Below, piece after piece: positions 17,895 through 27,481 of a DNA stretch of 64,000 nucleotides. How positions within the stretch are numbered: position 1 is the stretch's first letter; each line of letters starts with the position of its first letter. The stretch covers positions 1-64,000 of the forward strand of contig NZ_JAFIEU010000050.1 in NCBI RefSeq assembly GCF_020832325.1, in the 5' to 3' direction. The notes under the pieces are model-generated. The model was given only the letters and a program-made list of their open reading frames with translations, had not been told where the DNA came from and made no database searches. The translations under genes were made by a program, and so were the position numbers. The DNA is from Lunatimonas sp. GTDB lineage: Bacteria > Bacteroidota > Bacteroidia > Cytophagales > Cyclobacteriaceae.

Positions 17895-19045
17895 ATGTAT
17901 TTAACTATGTCTATACGAGTTGTTTTATTAAGTATTTTATTTGCTGCATGCAAAGAATCAGGTAAGCCGTCACTGACCCTAAAATCATCGGAGGAAGTCT
18001 TGATTACTCCAAAAGTGCTTATGTCCACGAATCCGGCGCATATTCGTTTCGTTGAATCTGACTCAGGCCAGTATTTCTTTTTTATCAACCATATTTCCAG
18101 AAATCCTCAGTTTATAGATTTTGAAAGCGGAGAATTAGTCAAGGAAATCATCCATCATAATGATGGCCCAAACAGTATGCGCAATCGCACGGGAGTGGGT
18201 CTGTTGGAAGGCGATAGTATTTGGGTTACATTTTCACCCAGTTCTATTGGGTGTGTAAATTTCTCCAGTGAGGTCATTTTTAAGCGGGTCATTGACAATA
18301 GTCCTATCCCTTTAACCAACTTGGCCTCGAACTTCCATCAATCGCTGTATCGGTATCAAAGTAAGATTTTCGGAATGCAGCCGTCCTTTATGTCTCATCA
18401 TGCTATGGACAAAAAGGATATCCGAAACCATCCCCTTGTTTATAGCTATGATGTAGAGTTAGATCTATTTAGTGGTATGATGTATATTATCCTGATGACT
18501 ATTGGGATCAAGGGAAGAAGATTTCAAATTTTTCTTGGGCGAGGAGGGAGAATAAGCTATATATTTCACCTTGGTATCATCACGAAATTCAGGTGTTTGA
18601 TATGGATTCTGAATCCGTCGTCGACCGTGTGATAGTAAAATCGGAAAATATAAATCGGTTTAACTATGTCAATATTCCTCCTGGATCTCATGAGGAAGCC
18701 TTGCTAGCGAGCATTGGAAGTGACCAATATGGAATTTTACTCTACGATAAATATAGGGATTGCTTTTACCGCTTTTATAATCCCGGTTACAGTGACGAAA
18801 ATGCCTATTCGACTGAAGTTTTGTGGAAAATTTACCGTTCACGTCCAGTTACGGGGCTAATGGTTTTGGACAGAGATTTAAATGTACTGGGAGAGTATGT
18901 TTTTGAGAAGTTTCAGATTCACGCAGGATCTAATATGTTTGTCGGAAAAAAGGGATTATACCTATCTCTGAATAACGAAAACAGTCCAGATTTCAATGAG
19001 GAGATCTTAAGGTATTTAGTGGTACAGTTTAACATGCCGGAATGA
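17895..19045 (+). pseudogene. frameshifted paralogue of the DUF4221 lipoprotein
   Basis: The first frame (17895 to about 18473) encodes a lipoprotein signal (LFAAC) and aligns throughout with the upstream gene (DSIWVTFSPSSIGCVNF, MDKKDIRNHPLVYSYD). At about 18471-18475 (AGTGGTATG) the homologous frame moves by one base: continuing it gives WYDVYYPDDYWDQGKK and then NMFVGKKGLYLSLNNEN to the stop at 19045. A single lost T in an AGTTGGTAT-like context explains it. It is either a recent pseudogene or a sequencing error, since everything else is intact. Confidence 0.85.
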
Positions 19046-19076
19046 TCTTGATAGGAGGGGCGACGTCAGTAGTAGA

Positions 19077-19169
19077 TTGATTCTTGTTCCAATTTTAGTT
19101 TTAAGTTGGCTATCAAGTTGTGCAAACCTTGCGAATGATAGCTATCTCTCATTCAAACGGTTTTTGTGA
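19077..19169 (+). pseudogene. possible lipoprotein signal-peptide remnant
   Basis: From a TTG at 19077 the frame reads LILVPILVLSWLSSC, a good lipobox, then stops after 15 more residues. No ATG is in frame. It may be the stub of a third tandem DUF4221 lipoprotein gene; only the signal peptide survives, so the family cannot be shown. Confidence 0.3.
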
Positions 19170-19184
19170 CGTTAAAAGCCAAAA

Positions 19185-19214
19185 AACCAGCTCAGAATAG
19201 ATTCTGAGCTGGTT
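19185..19214 (-). terminator. hairpin terminator for the minus-strand Gfo/Idh gene
   Basis: Perfect 14-bp stem (19185-19198 with 19201-19214) with a 2-base gap; an A-run to its left gives a T-run on the minus strand. It lies beyond the 91-bp repeat copy that follows the oxidoreductase stop codon. Confidence 0.8.
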
Positions 19215-19256
19215 GTACACAAACTGGTCGCTTATGTTTCTCAACAGACCCTATAA

Positions 19257-19353
19257 TTGAAATCGAGCACGACGCAAGCGACACACGGAGGAACGATTGT
19301 AATACGTGCGAGATTCCATGTGACCGCTGAAAAACAATTATAGACACATGAAA
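19257..19353 (+). repeat. third copy of the ~91-bp structured repeat (variant middle)
   Basis: Shares the first 25 bases (GAAATCGAGCACGACGCAAG and on) and the last ~45 bases (GCGAGATTCCATGTGACC ... TATAGACACATGAAA) with the copies at 51-231, but the middle ~20 bases (GGAGGAACGATTGTAATACG) differ. It ends at the stop codon of the convergent Gfo/Idh gene, whose TAA overlaps the repeat edge. Confidence 0.85.
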
Positions 19354-20820
19354 TTATACTTTAAATCCTTCTCTGTACGTACGGCCAACGAACTGATTGG
19401 CTTCTTCCTGGTTGGTGATCCGCATGTTTTCACCGTCCCAAAGCAACTTCTTACGGGCGAAGAATTCCATCTGGCCTTTGCTGTTTTCTCTCCTGAGCAG
19501 GTAGCTGCGGATGGCCAGGTTGCCCATCAATACCGTCTCGGTCATAGGTCCGGCGTAGTCAAAGGAGGAGGTAAGTTCCTTGTGTTCTTTGCTGTTAAAT
19601 CCGGCCTTGCAGGCATCCACCCACTTGCGTTGGTGGCCGTATTCGGGCTCGTCCATTTCCTCCACCTCGGGGCCAAATTCCTGGGTACCGTCGTTGAGAT
19701 ACAGTTTTGGCATGAGCGGTGAACTGTCGTTGATATTGGTACTGATGATTCCTTTTTCGCCAATGATCAGCACTCCGTTTGCACTGTTGCCGCCTCCTAT
19801 ATCGTGGTCGGCAGGGATGATGTCCGGATGTGCCGGTCGTATGCCACCATCCATCCAGGTCATCTCAATGGGAGATTTTGATTTTTGGGTAGCATTGAAG
19901 TGGAGTGTGATAAAGGAGGTAGCAGGAGCACCTTCCGGATTAAAGTCGGCGTTCCACATGCCGGAGTAAACGGCCCCTACGCTACATTCTGCATCTGTAG
20001 GATACATCAAGCCCAGCGTTCGGAAGGGAATATCGATCAGGTGACAGCCTACGTCGCCCAATGCGCCCGTGCCGTAATCCCACCAGCCTCTCCAGTTGAA
20101 AGGATGCATGTTAGGCGTATAAGGCTTGTACTCTGCGGGGCCTAACCAAAGGTTCCAGTCCAGGTCATTGGGTTTTTGACTAGCATCCGGCTTGGGCATA
20201 GGTCCTCCCTGTGGCCATACGGGGCGATTGGTCCATACTTGTACCTTGGATACTTTGCCGATTTTGTCGGAGTCGATCCATCCCTGCACCATATTCAGCA
20301 AGGGGTTGGATCCGCCCTGATTGCCCATTTGGGTTACAATCTTGTTTTTGCGTGCCATTTCGGTCAGCAATCGAGCTTCCCGGATATTGTGGGTCATGGG
20401 TTTTTGTACATAGACGTGAACGCCTCTTTCCATGGCATAAGCTGCCGCAGGACCGTGTACGTGGTCAGGTGTAGAAATAGTCACCGCATCGATGTCTTTT
20501 TCTTTGTCCAGCATTTCCCGGTAATCGGCATACAGTTTTGCTTTGGGGAAGGCCTCCACAGTGCGCTTGGCAGAACCTGAAAAATCCACGTCGCAGAGGG
20601 CAACCACACGTTCCCTGCCGTTGACGGAAGCATTGCGAATATCGCTGGAACCCTTTCCTCCGGCACCGATGGCAGCTAGGTTTAGCTGGTCACTAGGGGC
20701 CGTGTACCCGACTCCGCCAAGCACATGTCGTGGGACAATCAGAATGGAGGAAGCGATGGCGGCGTTTTTGATAAAATTGCGCCGGGAGCTTTCCAAAGTC
20801 TCGTTTTTTGGTTTTTTCAT
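19354..20820 (-). CDS. Tat-exported Gfo/Idh/MocA family oxidoreductase
   Basis: A 488-residue NAD(P)-dependent oxidoreductase. The N-terminus has a twin-arginine signal (SRRNFIKNAAIASSILIV). A Rossmann fold follows (NLAAIGAGGKGSSDI) with the family motif VYVQKPMTHNIREARLL (EKP-type, here QKP) and a C-terminal alpha/beta domain. Members act on sugars or inositols in the periplasm, with tightly bound cofactor. QKP replaces the usual EKP, as in several Tat-type members. It follows the M14 peptidase gene on the same strand after a 267-base gap, so it may be transcribed separately. Confidence 0.9.
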   Translation of the reverse strand: MKKPKNETLESSRRNFIKNAAIASSILIVPRHVLGGVGYTAPSDQLNLAAIGAGGKGSSDIRNASVNGRERVVALCDVDFSGSAKRTVEAFPKAKLYADYREMLDKEKDIDAVTISTPDHVHGPAAAYAMERGVHVYVQKPMTHNIREARLLTEMARKNKIVTQMGNQGGSNPLLNMVQGWIDSDKIGKVSKVQVWTNRPVWPQGGPMPKPDASQKPNDLDWNLWLGPAEYKPYTPNMHPFNWRGWWDYGTGALGDVGCHLIDIPFRTLGLMYPTDAECSVGAVYSGMWNADFNPEGAPATSFITLHFNATQKSKSPIEMTWMDGGIRPAHPDIIPADHDIGGGNSANGVLIIGEKGIISTNINDSSPLMPKLYLNDGTQEFGPEVEEMDEPEYGHQRKWVDACKAGFNSKEHKELTSSFDYAGPMTETVLMGNLAIRSYLLRRENSKGQMEFFARKKLLWDGENMRITNQEEANQFVGRTYREGFKV

Positions 20821-21087
20821 TTGGATATGATTTGATTTTTAAAGGTTACTTTTCCCTAGGAAGTTCCTATGGGGGAATCGTGAATGGTTTCTATCCGTCT
20901 CCGTGCGACGGCTTTGTCCTACACGATCTCCTGTTAATTGACACATTCAACATGTTTCTGTTAGCTAAAGAAAACAATAAACTGTTTTTAACCTAATAAA
21001 AAGGTATTGGTAGTTTCATTTCCTTGCTGAATGGTATACCCAACCCCGTATTATTTGGGCCATTTGTGTTCCCATAAACCTGCGCAA

Positions 21088-22233
21088 TCACTCCCATACT
21101 AAGCGTTCTGCGAAGATATATCGGAAAATCTCTTGGTAAAGTGTAAGCTGTATGTCCAGAATCTGTTCATAGCTCGTACCGTCTTCAATCGTGCCGTGCG
21201 GGCTTTCAAAGGTGAACGCCATCGTCCCGGAGGCGTGGTGTAAAGCACTCACTAGGTTAAAGGAGCTGCGTGGGGGAAACTGTTCGTCTTCAGGGGCTAC
21301 TTTCAGTGACCAATTTGGACCCCGGTTAGGAAGTCCCTGGGAGATAAACCGGTTGTTCAGCTGCCGGGCAAAATCATCGATCCGCCTTTTCACAAAATGA
21401 GGTGCATGCGCATTTTGGATGACGAACGGGGTGCAGGAACAAGAATGCAGCGATACGGTGATATCCGGTACTTCCTCCAAAGCGATCTTCATAATGGCTT
21501 TGGTTTCGTCTGCCATCGGCGCAAAGAACTCATCGTGCATGATATTGATGCCGTCATCGTTGAAGTAGGCGCCTAAAATTCCCACATCACCCTGCATGGG
21601 GTGCAACGCCTTGGCATGGGGCCAACGCCAGAGCGTGCCATCCTTTTTGGTTCCCTGTCCATACTTGGTCATGGTCTCTTCGGGCAGGCCTACAAAGGTG
21701 TCGTAGGGCACTCTTTTCCTTCCGTCGGGATTGCCTGTGGGAAGGATGATCACCCTGCTTTTGTGAAAGAACTCCGCAAGTTCCGGCCATGCCGTTCCCC
21801 GTAGGTCTTTGCCGGTTTCAGCGATCTCCAGCAGGTTAACCAAACCCACTATACCCTCTGCTTCTTGGCCATGCACTGGACCGATGAAGTAAACCACCGG
21901 TTTCGTATCCACTGCTTTCTGGGCATAAAAAGCGAGATTCTGAGCAGCAACGGCGGAGTTATAGTTGGCCTGGCCCTTGAAGTCCTCTTTTTCACCATAA
22001 TAAACGGCATATACCGGCAATCCACCGGGAGAAGTGGCAATTTGTGCCACCTTGCCCCTTTGAAGTTTGGCGATCGCTTGTTCGATATCCATCAGTGTTC
22101 CTTTGTAAAATGCAGGGATATCGGTTTGCTTTGGCGGATCCCCAGGCTGTAGCAATAGCTGAGCAAAGGCAACCTGGCAATGGATAAAGAGAATTAGGCA
22201 GACAGCAAGTAATTTAAAAATAAGGTATTGCAT
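21088..22233 (-). CDS. M14-type zinc carboxypeptidase, exported
   Basis: About 382 residues from ATG 22233, which starts a clear signal peptide (MQYLIFKLLAVCLILFIHC... ending VAFAQ). The M14 zinc motif appears as GPVHGQEAEG (His and Glu ligands), with NPDGR and a later SLHSCSC segment carrying the third His, and FTFESPHG near the end holding the candidate catalytic Glu. It probably trims peptides or cell-wall-derived amides in the periplasm; the specific substrate is unknown. Last gene of a probable unit GDPD - phosphodiesterase - DUF1330 - M14. Confidence 0.82.
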   Translation of the reverse strand: MQYLIFKLLAVCLILFIHCQVAFAQLLLQPGDPPKQTDIPAFYKGTLMDIEQAIAKLQRGKVAQIATSPGGLPVYAVYYGEKEDFKGQANYNSAVAAQNLAFYAQKAVDTKPVVYFIGPVHGQEAEGIVGLVNLLEIAETGKDLRGTAWPELAEFFHKSRVIILPTGNPDGRKRVPYDTFVGLPEETMTKYGQGTKKDGTLWRWPHAKALHPMQGDVGILGAYFNDDGINIMHDEFFAPMADETKAIMKIALEEVPDITVSLHSCSCTPFVIQNAHAPHFVKRRIDDFARQLNNRFISQGLPNRGPNWSLKVAPEDEQFPPRSSFNLVSALHHASGTMAFTFESPHGTIEDGTSYEQILDIQLTLYQEIFRYIFAERLVWE

Positions 22234-22335
22234 GGGTTTATTGGTTGTTCGGTTAATCAAATTGACCAAAATTCAATGCTGGAATGAGGTACGAACTGCT
22301 TTCCCAAGCCATCGCTGAGCCTGTACGAGGTAGGG

Positions 22336-22626
22336 CTATCCAATCCCCTCCACCAGTAGCATCTTGGTATGAGCAGCTTCTTGGCGGATTTTTCGTGCCG
22401 CTGTATACGCTTCGGAATGCCACCAAGCACGTGCCTGATCCGAAGAGGGAAATTCCAGTAAAATGATGCGTTCCGGCTTCCAGTCCCCCTCCAGTGGTTC
22501 GGATGCACCTCCACGGACGACAAACCGGCCACCAAAGGGCTCCAAGCTCGAGGGGGTTAGGGCTTTGTAAGCATCGTATCTTTCCGGATCATGGATGCTG
22601 ACTTCGACAATCACATAGGCTGGCAT
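22336..22626 (-). CDS. DUF1330 family protein
   Basis: A 96-residue dimeric alpha/beta-barrel (ferredoxin-like) protein with the DUF1330 pattern: MPAYVIVEVSIHDPERYDAY, GGRFVVRGG, LEGDWKPERIILLEFPS and ARAWWHSEAYTAARKIR. No established function. It sits 23 bases after the phosphodiesterase gene and is probably co-transcribed with it. Confidence 0.9.
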   Translation of the reverse strand: MPAYVIVEVSIHDPERYDAYKALTPSSLEPFGGRFVVRGGASEPLEGDWKPERIILLEFPSSDQARAWWHSEAYTAARKIRQEAAHTKMLLVEGIG

Positions 22627-22649
22627 AGCTGTTGGGTAGATAGGTTAGC

Positions 22650-24242
22650 TTATTTCAAGTATTTTTCGGTCAGAATTTGCTTGGGAATACCGGGCCCTTG
22701 GATACTGACATTCAAGTCCTGTCCACCAAAATCATCGAAGTACCACACTTCCAGTTGATGCGACCCTGCGGAGAGGTTGATTTTTCCGCTAACCTCTGTC
22801 AATCCATGGGAACCGTCGTTGTCGATCAATTTTTCACCATTGATAAACAGGAAACTTCCATCGTCTGAATTTGCGTAGAAGACGTATTCTCCGTCCTGCG
22901 GAAGGTTCAGCGTGGCAGTGAAAACCAAGGCAAACTGATCCTCTCGGTGGCTGATTTCATCCAGACTGATTTCATGACTTTTTCCCGACTTAATCGGCGT
23001 CATCGTATCGAGCGCTGGCAGTGCGGTAAAGGTTCCCTCATAGTACTTCCAAGATACCTTGGTGTTTCCAGTGGCCAGTCGGTATTCGGTAGATTCGATG
23101 CGGCTTTTCTGTCCGTTGACGATGTTTACTACCTTCAATGCGGCATTTTGCTTTAGTTGGATAGGTGCTTGATAGGGAATCGAGTTACTATCCGGGTCCG
23201 ATCCGTCCAGTGTGTAGTATAGGCTACCATTGGATTGACGCAGAAGCAGGTTAACAGCTACCTCTTGGGCGTTGATAAAGCCGCCTTTGGGTTCTATGTG
23301 GGGGATGGCCACAAAGGCTTTTTTTCCCGTTACAGGGGTCATTGCCTCGGCCATCACGCGCCCGATGGTGCCGGCGGGTGGTGTTACTCCCAGAAAATAG
23401 GCGAGGGTAGGAGCAACGTCGTAGATGTAATAGGGTTCTTCGAGGACCTTGCCGGCTGTTACTCCTTTGCCGTACAGGAGGATGGGGATTTCGAGTTCAT
23501 AGAGGGTTCTGCCTCCGTGTCCAAAGTTGATGCCTCCATGGTCTCCGGTGATTAAGATGACCGTTTCATCCATCAGCCCTTCCTTTTCCAGTCGATCGAT
23601 GAAGGCGCCAATTCTTTGATCGTAGTAGCTGATCATGTCGTAATAGCCATGGGTGTCGTGCCCATGTTCGTGGCCTGCGCCATCCGTTTCATCTATGCCC
23701 AAAAAGAGAAAGTCCGGCAATTCTTCAAAGAAGTGCTCTACGGCGGTATCAAAAACTTCCGTCCCGTTCTTTGATCGGAAATGCTTGTCAACCACACTCA
23801 TCTCAAACATCCGAGACAAGCCACTCCATTCGTAAAAAAAGTGGATGCGTGACTCAGGTCGTTGTTCTCTCATCCAAGACAATAGGCTTGGATACACATC
23901 CTCTGCCCCTGTTTGGATAGGATCCCAATGGCGGCTATCCCGTTCCCAACTATTATCATAGATGCCATGCTGCACAGGATCTACTCCAGTAAGCATGGAG
24001 GTCCAGTTGGGGGTACTCACCGTAGGCAGCACACAACGGGCATAGGGTGCCAGTGCACCTCCGGCGATCATTTTGTCCATGGTGGGAGTAGCTGCTTTTT
24101 GTAGCCCTCGGGAACTAAAAGCATCTAAACCAATGAGGATAACGTGTTTGGCTTTCGGTGTATTGGACTGACCATAGCTCGGATAGGTTTGAGCCAATAA
24201 TCCGATACCGAAAAACAGCAGGGCGGTGAGGCGTTGGTACAT
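22650..24242 (-). CDS. secreted type I phosphodiesterase/alkaline phosphatase-like protein with PA14 domain
   Basis: A 530-residue exported hydrolase. A signal peptide (MYQRLTALLFFGIGLLAQTY...) precedes an alkaline-phosphatase-superfamily catalytic domain (VILIGLDAFSSRG, nucleophile region LPTVSTPNWTSM, DETDGAGHEHGHD, ITGDHGG). Next is a chitobiase-like segment (LYYTLDGSDPDSNSIPY) and a C-terminal PA14 domain (DGEYVFYANSDDGSFLFING). Start set at ATG 24242, ten bases after the GDPD stop; the frame extends 19 codons further but that would overlap the upstream gene. The substrate is likely a phosphodiester on a glycan, lipid or nucleotide. Confidence 0.88.
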   Translation of the reverse strand: MYQRLTALLFFGIGLLAQTYPSYGQSNTPKAKHVILIGLDAFSSRGLQKAATPTMDKMIAGGALAPYARCVLPTVSTPNWTSMLTGVDPVQHGIYDNSWERDSRHWDPIQTGAEDVYPSLLSWMREQRPESRIHFFYEWSGLSRMFEMSVVDKHFRSKNGTEVFDTAVEHFFEELPDFLFLGIDETDGAGHEHGHDTHGYYDMISYYDQRIGAFIDRLEKEGLMDETVILITGDHGGINFGHGGRTLYELEIPILLYGKGVTAGKVLEEPYYIYDVAPTLAYFLGVTPPAGTIGRVMAEAMTPVTGKKAFVAIPHIEPKGGFINAQEVAVNLLLRQSNGSLYYTLDGSDPDSNSIPYQAPIQLKQNAALKVVNIVNGQKSRIESTEYRLATGNTKVSWKYYEGTFTALPALDTMTPIKSGKSHEISLDEISHREDQFALVFTATLNLPQDGEYVFYANSDDGSFLFINGEKLIDNDGSHGLTEVSGKINLSAGSHQLEVWYFDDFGGQDLNVSIQGPGIPKQILTEKYLK

Positions 24243-24252
24243 GGCGGGGAGG

Positions 24253-25041
24253 TTATGAGTTGATGTTGCCGACCAGCGTAAGTAATAATTCGGGTTCATC
24301 CGTCGTGATGAAATCCACTTGCTGTTCCAATAGCCACCGCATGTCTTCTTCTTTGTTCACGGTCCAAACATTGACAGTTAGGCCGAGGGCATGGGCCTCT
24401 TGGATCCAATGGGGGTTTTCCTTGACTACCTTCAAATTGTAGTCAAAACCAAAATACCCTTCAGATTTTAGCTCCTGTGGGGTTTTTTCTCCGGTCAAAT
24501 AGGCGACGTTTGCATCGGGATCCAGTCTAATAAGTTCACTGCCTATGTTTTTGTCAAAGGTGATATAATCCACCCATTTTTCTGCCCCCATCTGTTTGAC
24601 AGTCTCTACAACTTTGGCCGCAATTTCTTTTCCCCGCTCGTCGCCTAGGCGTGTAGGCTTTACTTCCATGATGAGCTTGGTTTTATTTTGCGTCATGCCC
24701 TTTCGGAGGTACTCCTCCACAGTAGGTAAGCGCTCTCCGTTTGGAAGACGCAACGTCTGAACCTCGTCGTAGGTCGCTTCTTCGATGACCATCCCTTCAT
24801 AATCTGCATCGTGGTTTAGGACCAAGACGCCATCTTTGGTCATCCAAACGTCAAATTCAGAACCCATGCAGCCCAGGTTAAAAGCCTCCTGTAGGGAAGC
24901 GATGGAGTTTTGAGGCAGGCCTTTTGCTTTCCATGCCCCCCGGTGGGCAATCACTTTGTTGTCAAGGAAGGTGTTTTGTTCGCTTTGGCAGGACATAAGA
25001 AATAAAAGCGTGAATAGCGTTGGAATAGAAAGAAATTTCAT
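24253..25041 (-). CDS. glycerophosphodiester phosphodiesterase, lipoprotein
   Basis: A 262-residue GDPD TIM-barrel enzyme with a lipoprotein signal (LLFLMSC). The catalytic start VIAHRGAWKAKGLPQNS, GSEFDVWMTKDGVLVLNHD and LIMEVKP match the family; the usual PENT is PQNS here. It hydrolyses glycerophosphodiesters to glycerol-3-phosphate and an alcohol. First gene of the unit with the secreted phosphodiesterase, which suggests joint phosphorus or headgroup scavenging. Confidence 0.9.
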   Translation of the reverse strand: MKFLSIPTLFTLLFLMSCQSEQNTFLDNKVIAHRGAWKAKGLPQNSIASLQEAFNLGCMGSEFDVWMTKDGVLVLNHDADYEGMVIEEATYDEVQTLRLPNGERLPTVEEYLRKGMTQNKTKLIMEVKPTRLGDERGKEIAAKVVETVKQMGAEKWVDYITFDKNIGSELIRLDPDANVAYLTGEKTPQELKSEGYFGFDYNLKVVKENPHWIQEAHALGLTVNVWTVNKEEDMRWLLEQQVDFITTDEPELLLTLVGNINS

Positions 25042-25242
25042 GGATGTGGATAGCTTTGTAAAACGTACAATGTTCGGCTAATCTGTTTATTTTCGCAAAG
25101 TAATTATTTTATTTTAATGTTAAGTACACATCAAGCAATGAAATCAGGGATGATCTTTGCTATCTAAGAAGGAATAGGAAGCCGGGTCAGGGCTATCCAT
25201 CGTCACGAAAGACCAAAAGTTACTACCTAAACGGGAACGTAT

Positions 25243-26121
25243 ATGAAAAGGACCAAATCGATTGCATGTATAGCTTTTTTGGTAGTGTTTAGTCTGTTCC
25301 TCGGCTGCGCATCACCTTCCAACCGGCTGCGAAATCATCTCCTTCAAATGGAGGGCTTGATTGCTTTGTGGGATTTCTCCGAAGCGGCAGGTAACCCACG
25401 TATAGCTCAAGGGGTGGCCCCCTTTTCCTTGAGAGAAATGGGAAGGCTGATAGAACGGGTACAGGAGGGGCCTATTTCCGGCTATGCTGCCTACCTGCAG
25501 GATTCCGCGTTTTTCAGCCTGCCGCATGCCGAAACGGGTCGGCTGAATATTCATGGGAGAGGACAGGGAGTGACCGTGATGGCTTGGGTCAATTGGGAGG
25601 GAAATACCGGCTTTGTGGGTGGCATGTGGAACGAATACACGGATGGAGGTCGACGCCAATACGGTTTATTTGTGCATTTGCCACATTACAATGGTGCCGA
25701 TCAGGTCTGCGGACATATTTCATATACCGGAAAACCCACGCCACCTTTTCCGTACAGTTCCGATTACTCGGCCAGTAAACAGACGCTAGCGAAAGGAGCC
25801 TGGCATTTTATTGCTTTTACCTACGATGGCACCTACATTCGTTCCTATTTGGATGGCCTGTTTGAAGCGCGTGAACCTGAATTGATACACAATACGTCCG
25901 GGTTTGAAGGATTGCCCGAGGGACTCGTTCAGTCCAAAAACCCCTATCACTTTCCAGATGGCATGGGTGACAATGGGTCGGACTTTACGGTAGGCGCGGT
26001 GGTGCTAAGCAGAGGGATGGGTAATTTTTTCAAAGGAAAGATTGGCGGTCTGGCTGTATTTGATCGGTCATTGAGTGATGATGAGATACTAAAAATCAAT
26101 AGGTTAACAGTTTTTAACTAA
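25243..26121 (+). CDS. LamG-like (concanavalin A-type) lipoprotein
   Basis: A 292-residue lipoprotein (lipobox LFLGC, Cys22) with a single LamG/concanavalin A-like fold: VTVMAWVNWEG, WHFIAFTYDGTYIRSYLDG and IGGLAVFDRSLSDDEI are typical. Such domains bind carbohydrates at the cell surface; no catalytic domain is attached. Its stop overlaps the stop of the convergent DUF6807 gene by 4 bases. Confidence 0.85.
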   Translation: MKRTKSIACIAFLVVFSLFLGCASPSNRLRNHLLQMEGLIALWDFSEAAGNPRIAQGVAPFSLREMGRLIERVQEGPISGYAAYLQDSAFFSLPHAETGRLNIHGRGQGVTVMAWVNWEGNTGFVGGMWNEYTDGGRRQYGLFVHLPHYNGADQVCGHISYTGKPTPPFPYSSDYSASKQTLAKGAWHFIAFTYDGTYIRSYLDGLFEAREPELIHNTSGFEGLPEGLVQSKNPYHFPDGMGDNGSDFTVGAVVLSRGMGNFFKGKIGGLAVFDRSLSDDEILKINRLTVFN

Positions 26122-27314
26122 TTCGTTACTTTAACTGTAATCGGGTGGGTCATGTCTGCTTGGATACCTGCTAGTATTCTCGTATCCGCTGCGCCCTGAT
26201 GAACGTAAAACCTGAATTTACTTTTGAATCGTTGTCCTGGAGCTATGTAAAACGCTCCCTCAAACATCGGCGAGTATACCCAATAGGGCATCGTAGGATG
26301 AACTCTCACAATCTGAGGATATCTAAAATTATCCGGGTGTCCAAATACGGTTACGCCGACCGTTTCACCTGATACATCCCCATAGGCACTTACCCATTTC
26401 GCTTTGGTGTGATTGGCCGTTTCCTTGTCGTGGCCTTCACTGGTGAGTATGTTCCATTCGTTGCTATAGTGCACGGTATCCACCGTGTTCCATTCTTTGC
26501 TTCCCCTAAATCCCATGCCTCCATAGTGATATTCTACGATATGCAGGGTGTCTTGACTAGTGTTCACTTGTTCTGAATATAGGTCAAATACATAAAACCC
26601 ATCTGTAGGATAACTTACGAGCTGCCAGGTTTCTTCCAAAACCTCGCCGTGCAGGTGGCTGATATGACTTTGTTTTACGGTAAAGGAACCTTTCAATGCT
26701 CCCTCGTCTACAGCCACCACCTCCTTGTGTTCCACGGTACCTGTTCCTTGGTGGTGATTCCAAAAGTCAACTTTCTCGCCTTTAAATAGGGTATTGACCC
26801 AGGCATTGAAGATGGCATGCTGATGCACATGGCCTGCCGGAAAATCATCCGTTATCACCTGACCTCCGGGACTAAACAGCGGGTGGATCATGCCATTTCG
26901 TTTGTAATAATCCGGCAATCCTTCCGGAGGGAAGGCCATGGCGGTTTGATAAAAAAATACCGGCTTTTCTCCATTTTTTACCTCAATGCCCTCATTGGTT
27001 GTATGTATGGAAATGACCTGCTTTGCTGCTACCTTCCCTTGCATCAGGTTAAATTGGTGGTTTCCTATGGGCAGCTGAGGGATCACTGCGAACAGCATTC
27101 CTTCACTGTCTACCTCAGCGGCGAAGACTTCTCCGCTTTTCGGATCTTCCAAATGTACCGTAGATCCGGGGCCGGCTATTTCCCCAAGATGAACGGAGAT
27201 AGGGACTTGGTACCGATCGTGCTGGGAAACCTCGATATGCAGCTGGCCAAGAGGCTTTTGTCCACAGGAAAATCCAAGGAGCACGACGACTAGGTAAGTC
27301 AGGTAGTTTCGCAT
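26118..27314 (-). CDS. DUF6807 (PmoA-like) family lipoprotein
   Basis: A 398-residue lipoprotein (LLGFSCG lipobox) of the family long labelled 'methane oxygenase PmoA' and now DUF6807. Recognisable parts are GMIHPLFSPGG, HVHQHAIFNAWV, DFWNHHQGTG and IVEYHYGGMGFRGS. It has no relation to methane monooxygenase function; members occur in carbohydrate-use clusters with Gfo/Idh oxidoreductases, which fits this window. Function unknown. Confidence 0.85.
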   Translation of the reverse strand: MRNYLTYLVVVLLGFSCGQKPLGQLHIEVSQHDRYQVPISVHLGEIAGPGSTVHLEDPKSGEVFAAEVDSEGMLFAVIPQLPIGNHQFNLMQGKVAAKQVISIHTTNEGIEVKNGEKPVFFYQTAMAFPPEGLPDYYKRNGMIHPLFSPGGQVITDDFPAGHVHQHAIFNAWVNTLFKGEKVDFWNHHQGTGTVEHKEVVAVDEGALKGSFTVKQSHISHLHGEVLEETWQLVSYPTDGFYVFDLYSEQVNTSQDTLHIVEYHYGGMGFRGSKEWNTVDTVHYSNEWNILTSEGHDKETANHTKAKWVSAYGDVSGETVGVTVFGHPDNFRYPQIVRVHPTMPYWVYSPMFEGAFYIAPGQRFKSKFRFYVHQGAADTRILAGIQADMTHPITVKVTN

Positions 27315-27481
27315 TTGAAAGTTGTTTTGCAGCTGGAAAATGTTTGGCAGACGGCCAACAATCCGAAATATAACCCGATTTGTTAAAATTGGTGCTAAAA
27401 CGTGGCCAGTATTCTATGAAAATAGGTTACTTTAACCCGATCAAAATGACAGTTTCTGATAAGTTATCACGTTCAATAAGG

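Noticed and set aside
26118-27314. Particulate methane monooxygenase subunit (PmoA)
   Set aside because: The family name is historical; the protein is a soluble lipoprotein with DUF6807 motifs and lacks membrane helices of true PmoA.
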